Source: an uncultured Erythrobacter sp. (GTDB lineage: Bacteria > Pseudomonadota > Alphaproteobacteria > Sphingomonadales > Sphingomonadaceae). Taken from it: 64,000 nt of DNA. Both the position numbers and the translations under genes were made by a program. Shown piece after piece: positions 61,201 through 64,000 of this stretch (the first letter of the stretch is position 1; each line of letters begins with the position of its first letter). The stretch is taken from assembly GCA_947488085.1 (NCBI GenBank), contig CANKYI010000001.1:2675928-2739927 (forward strand), written 5' to 3'. The notes beneath the pieces were generated by a model. The model saw only the letters and a list, made by a program, of their open reading frames with translations. It was not told where the DNA came from and did no database searches.

Positions 61201-62415
61201 TTACGCGGCCTGTTTGACCTCAGCTACAATCTTTTTGGCTGCATCGCCCAGATCATCGGCGGCCACGATCGGAAGACCTGAATTGGCGAGGATTTCCTTA
61301 CCAGCAGCCACATTTGTGCCTTCAAGACGCACCACCAAAGGCACAGAAAGGTTCACTTCCTTCGCCGCCTGAACGATGCCGTCTGCAATAATGTCGCATT
61401 TCATGATCCCGCCGAAAATGTTGACGAGAATACCCTCAACGGCAGGATCTTTGAGGATGATCTTGAACGCCGCGGTGACTTTCTCAGTGGTCGCGCCGCC
61501 GCCTACGTCAAGGAAGTTGGCCGGGAACGCACCGTTCAGCTTGATGATGTCCATCGTTGCCATGGCAAGGCCAGCGCCGTTCACCATGCAGCCGATATTG
61601 CCGTCGAGCTTGATGTAAGCGAGGTCATATTCGCTCGCTTCAACTTCGGCTGGGTCCTCTTCGGTTTCGTCGCGCATCGCTTCGATTGCGGGGTGACGAT
61701 AGAGGGCGTTGCCATCAAAGCTCATCTTTGTGTCGAGCACGAGAAGGTCCGCATTGCCCTCGGCGTCCGCCTTCGTTTCGACCAGCGGGTTGATCTCGAG
61801 CATTTCGCAATCGCTCGACATGAACGCAGCGTAGAGTTGCCCTGCCAGCTTCTGGCACTTCTTGTTCAGCCCACCGGACAGTTTGAGTGCAAAGGCCACC
61901 GCGCGGCCGTGATGCGGCATGAAGCCTTGGGCGGGATCAATTGTTATCGTTGTGATCAGCTCAGGTGTGTTGTGCGCCACATCCTCAATATCCATGCCAC
62001 CTTCGGTCGAGGCGACCATGGCGACCTGACCCGATGCACGGTCGACGAGCATAGCAAGATAATACTCGCTTTCGATATCCACGCCGTCGGTCACATAGAG
62101 GCGATTGACCTGCTTGCCCTCGGCACCGGTCTGGATCGTCACCAGAGTGTTGCCCAGCATGTCTTTCGCATCCGCTTCGACATCGTCGATGCTCTTGGCG
62201 AGCCGTACGCCGCCTTTGGCGTCTTCTGGCAGTTCCTTGAACTTGCCTTTGCCGCGTCCGCCGGCGTGGATTTGCGCCTTGACGACATAGAGCGGTCCGG
62301 GAAGCTGCTTAGCTGCCGCAACCGCTTCTTCGACAGTCAATGCCGCGTGGCCTGCGGGAATGGCGAGGCCGTGTTCCTTGAGCAATTCCTTGGCCTGATA
62401 TTCATGGACGTTCAT
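61201..62415 (-). CDS. sucC: Succinate–CoA ligase (ADP-forming), beta subunit
   Basis: A 404-residue SucC of the TCA cycle. It has the ATP-grasp N-terminus ([32 protein letters not shown]), [22 protein letters not shown], and the C-terminal CoA-ligase signature [20 protein letters not shown] with NFLDVGGGA and [11 protein letters not shown]. It would pair with SucD; no sucD lies within the window downstream, where DUF6265 genes converge instead, so it is either encoded elsewhere or upstream of a different neighbour. ATG 62415 is standard. Confidence 0.96.
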   Translation of the reverse strand: MNVHEYQAKELLKEHGLAIPAGHAALTVEEAVAAAKQLPGPLYVVKAQIHAGGRGKGKFKELPEDAKGGVRLAKSIDDVEADAKDMLGNTLVTIQTGAEGKQVNRLYVTDGVDIESEYYLAMLVDRASGQVAMVASTEGGMDIEDVAHNTPELITTITIDPAQGFMPHHGRAVAFALKLSGGLNKKCQKLAGQLYAAFMSSDCEMLEINPLVETKADAEGNADLLVLDTKMSFDGNALYRHPAIEAMRDETEEDPAEVEASEYDLAYIKLDGNIGCMVNGAGLAMATMDIIKLNGAFPANFLDVGGGATTEKVTAAFKIILKDPAVEGILVNIFGGIMKCDIIADGIVQAAKEVNLSVPLVVRLEGTNVAAGKEILANSGLPIVAADDLGDAAKKIVAEVKQAA

Positions 62416-62529
62416 GCGGATTTATCCCTTTTTATCTGTTTTTTCGCCCTGTCGCCCCTGACGCTTTGCGACTGAAGAGCAAGTATCCCGGGGAGAGGTT
62501 GTTCGCCAGCGGCATAAGCACGGATTGCA

Positions 62530-62544
62530 GCACTTGAAAAGTGC
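62530..62544. promoter_or_regulatory. Small perfect inverted repeat in the sucC/CysQ-like divergent region
   Basis: GCACTT-GAA-AAGTGC, 43 bases before the CysQ-like start. It could be an operator or a short hairpin; nothing else is seen in the 171-base region 62416–62586. Confidence 0.3.
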
Positions 62545-62586
62545 GGAAACACCCTTCACGACGAGCCATCGCAGGAATGGTCAAAA

Positions 62587-63363
62587 ATGATAGATCAGGG
62601 TCGGTTTAAACAGATAGTTCGCGAAGCGGGTAGAATCGCGCATGCGCGGTGGCCGGGCGATGGTCATGCCTTGAAAAGCTGGGACAAAACACCGGGCAAT
62701 CCTGTGAGCGAAGCTGACCTTGCTGTGGATGTGTTCTTGCGCCGCGAATTGGGCCACCTGCTGCCCGCCGCCGCTTGGCTTTCCGAAGAGACCGCCGACG
62801 ACAAAGCCCGCACCAAAAGCGACCTCATATGGCTGGTTGATCCGATTGATGGCACTCGCGACTACGTCCGAGGGCGTCCCGGATGGGCGGTGTCCGTCGC
62901 TTTGATAAGCGGTGGTCGTCCGCTTTTCGGCATGCTGGAGGCTCCCGCGCGGGGCGAGCAATGGTTCGCTGTGGCTGGACAAGGGGCGACTTTGAACGGG
63001 GAGGCTCTCACTGCTAGCGCTCGAACTGAATTTGCGGGGGCTCGTGTACCAGCCGATCAGCTACCGTCTGCCGATTCTGATCTGACGCTTGTTGAAAAGC
63101 CCAACTCGATTGCTTTGCGGATAGCGATGGTAGGCGATGATCGCGCTGATCTGCTCGCGACGTTGCGCTGGGGTTTTGAGTGGGACATTGCTGCTGCGAC
63201 TTTGATCGCCCGCGAGGCTGGCGCGCAAGTTTCCGACGCATTTGGCAAACCACTCGACTACAACAAGCATGACCCGCGAGATTTTGGCGTCTTAGTGAGC
63301 TCGCCCGGTATTCATGCAGAGGCCGTGGCGCGGCTGGCGGACCGAGCTGCGCAGTTGAAATAA
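62587..63363 (+). CDS. Inositol monophosphatase family protein (CysQ/PAP phosphatase-like)
   Basis: A 258-residue magnesium-dependent phosphatase. The metal motifs are LSEETADD (Glu of the first site), WLVDPIDGTRDYVRGRPGW and, near the C-terminus, EWDIAAATLIAREAGAQVS. The DPIDGT and WDIAAA signatures fit the family; members include inositol monophosphatase and CysQ, which hydrolyses 3'-phosphoadenosine 5'-phosphate made in sulfate assimilation. CysQ activity would be relevant to the cysH gene of this window only if PAPS is used; the two are 27 kb apart. ATG 62587 follows GGAATGGTCAAAA. Confidence 0.88.
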   Translation: MIDQGRFKQIVREAGRIAHARWPGDGHALKSWDKTPGNPVSEADLAVDVFLRRELGHLLPAAAWLSEETADDKARTKSDLIWLVDPIDGTRDYVRGRPGWAVSVALISGGRPLFGMLEAPARGEQWFAVAGQGATLNGEALTASARTEFAGARVPADQLPSADSDLTLVEKPNSIALRIAMVGDDRADLLATLRWGFEWDIAAATLIAREAGAQVSDAFGKPLDYNKHDPRDFGVLVSSPGIHAEAVARLADRAAQLK

Positions 63364-63377
63364 ATTGGCTGAAATGA

Positions 63378-63405
63378 AAAGAGCGGCCCATGCGGACCGC
63401 CCTTT
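63378..63405. terminator. Hairpin terminator between the phosphatase and OmpA-family genes
   Basis: AAAGAGCGG and CCGCCCTTT pair with one internal mismatch around a GC-rich loop, with A and T runs at the two ends. It lies between two convergent genes. Confidence 0.7.
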
Positions 63406-63429
63406 CACGCTTCATATTGATCGTCCCGA

Positions 63430-64000
63430 CTACTGAGCGCGCGCGGCGTTCACATCGTCTTGGCTAACCGGAATGATCTTAATCTCAACCCGGCGGTTCA
63501 GCGGCTCATTGACGCCATCGGCAGTCTTCACACGCAGATAATCATAGCTTTCGCCGTAGCCACGCGCTTGCATCCGGCTCGTCGCAACACCGCGCGATGC
63601 GAGATAGTTCATGACCGCTTGCGCACGCTGCTCTGAGAGGCGCTGATTGAGCGCATCCGAGCCAGTTGTGTCGGTAAAGCCGTACACATCGATTAGGCTG
63701 TTGGGATATTCTACAAGGCTGGCGGCAACCGCATTAAGCGGTTCGTACATGCCAGCGCCAATCGTTGACGAACCGCTTGCAAAGGTCACGCCGTCGGGCA
63801 GGCGAACAAGAATCGCGTCCTGATCGCCGATTTCCTCAACATCGACGCCGCTTCCCTCAAGCTCTTCGTCAAGTTCACGGATCTGGTCGTCAAATTGTTT
63901 GCCCAGCACAGCACCTGCAGAACCGCCGATTCCTGCGCCAATAATTCGCGCGGTATCGCCGCCAACAACGCCGCCAAGGAGGTATCCGAGCGTACCGCCA
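63430..64000 (-). CDS. OmpA-family peptidoglycan-binding protein with glycine zipper (5' end beyond window)
   Basis: The frame is open from the window end: it begins with a glycine-rich segment (GYLLGGVVGG, then IIGAGIGGSAGAVLGKQ), a glycine-zipper membrane motif. After a linker with DDQIRELDEELE comes a C-terminal OmpA domain: SLIDVYGFTDTTGSDALNQRLSEQRA, then YLASRGV and the peptidoglycan-diaminopimelate site NRRVEIKI. The start codon is not in the window; the GTG at 63909 is internal. This layout fits YiaD/Lpp-like envelope stabilisers that tether the outer membrane to peptidoglycan. Confidence 0.9.
   Translation of the reverse strand, partial: GGTLGYLLGGVVGGDTARIIGAGIGGSAGAVLGKQFDDQIRELDEELEGSGVDVEEIGDQDAILVRLPDGVTFASGSSTIGAGMYEPLNAVAASLVEYPNSLIDVYGFTDTTGSDALNQRLSEQRAQAVMNYLASRGVATSRMQARGYGESYDYLRVKTADGVNEPLNRRVEIKIIPVSQDDVNAARAQ

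Noticed and set aside
1..64000. tRNA, rRNA, CRISPR or phage genes
   Set aside because: All gaps between genes are under about 300 bases and none shows a cloverleaf, regularly spaced repeats or phage protein motifs by eye.

Overview
The window reads as a chromosomal segment of an alphaproteobacterium, most likely a sphingomonad of the Erythrobacteraceae type. The evidence is the gene content: a DUF1013/TrcR-type regulator and a SciP/DUF1153 CtrA-inhibitor, a bactofilin paired with an M23 peptidase, the order fabI–yihY–dnaJ-like–pdxH, DUF6265 and DUF445 proteins, and moderately GC-rich sequence with short intergenic gaps. This placement is inferred from gene families, not from a database search. 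I see no rRNA, tRNA, CRISPR array, insertion sequence or phage gene.

Layout. 1–12.5 kb is core housekeeping: the end of a GT4 glycosyltransferase, trcR, an acyl-CoA ligase, bactofilin plus M23 peptidase (minus strand), then a plus-strand run proA–nadD–rsfS–rlmH–EnvC-like–S41 protease–DsbB-like–coq7 and a small secreted protein. 12.5–42.1 kb is a large surface-polysaccharide locus. Its minus-strand part carries a nucleotide-sugar epimerase, the initiating sugar-phosphate transferase, two GT4 transferases, a heparinase-like lyase, a methyltransferase, two sugar oxidoreductases, wecC and wecB, and a Wzy-type polymerase. After a GT2 gene on the plus strand come a beta-propeller protein, a Wzx flippase, an FkbM methyltransferase, and an operon of cysH, an epimerase, a UDP-sulfoquinovose synthase (sqdB) and a UDP-GlcNAc 4,6-dehydratase-like enzyme. 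A plus-strand assembly block follows: O-antigen ligase family protein, Wza-like lipoprotein, Wzc-like tyrosine autokinase, and a protein of unknown function. 42.1–64 kb returns to housekeeping: fabI, yihY, a DnaJ-like protein, pdxH, phzF-like, a beta-lactamase-fold hydrolase, mnmA, sciP, an RND efflux pair, DUF445, a broken TonB-domain gene, etfBA, two DUF6265 paralogues, sucC, a CysQ/inositol-monophosphatase-like gene, and an OmpA-family gene that runs off the end.

How it fits together. The polysaccharide locus appears able to make UDP-ManNAcA (WecB, WecC), 4-keto-6-deoxy HexNAc derivatives, an epimerised uronic acid, and UDP-sulfoquinovose. It also has a flippase, a polymerase, a ligase-like protein and a Wza/Wzc export apparatus. 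The most striking point is that an APS/PAPS reductase gene (source of sulfite) is the first gene of the operon containing sqdB (consumer of sulfite), inside a Wzx/Wzy locus with no recognisable sulfolipid synthase. This suggests a sulfonated (sulfoquinovose-containing) capsule or exopolysaccharide rather than SQDG lipid; that is inference.

Other points of note: an in-frame amber codon splitting a TonB-domain gene; a 16-bp palindrome before etfBA resembling fatty-acid/branched-chain-catabolism operators; paired GANTC sites in two regulatory regions; several palindromes in divergent or leader regions; and an RND permease with an extra hydrophobic insertion.
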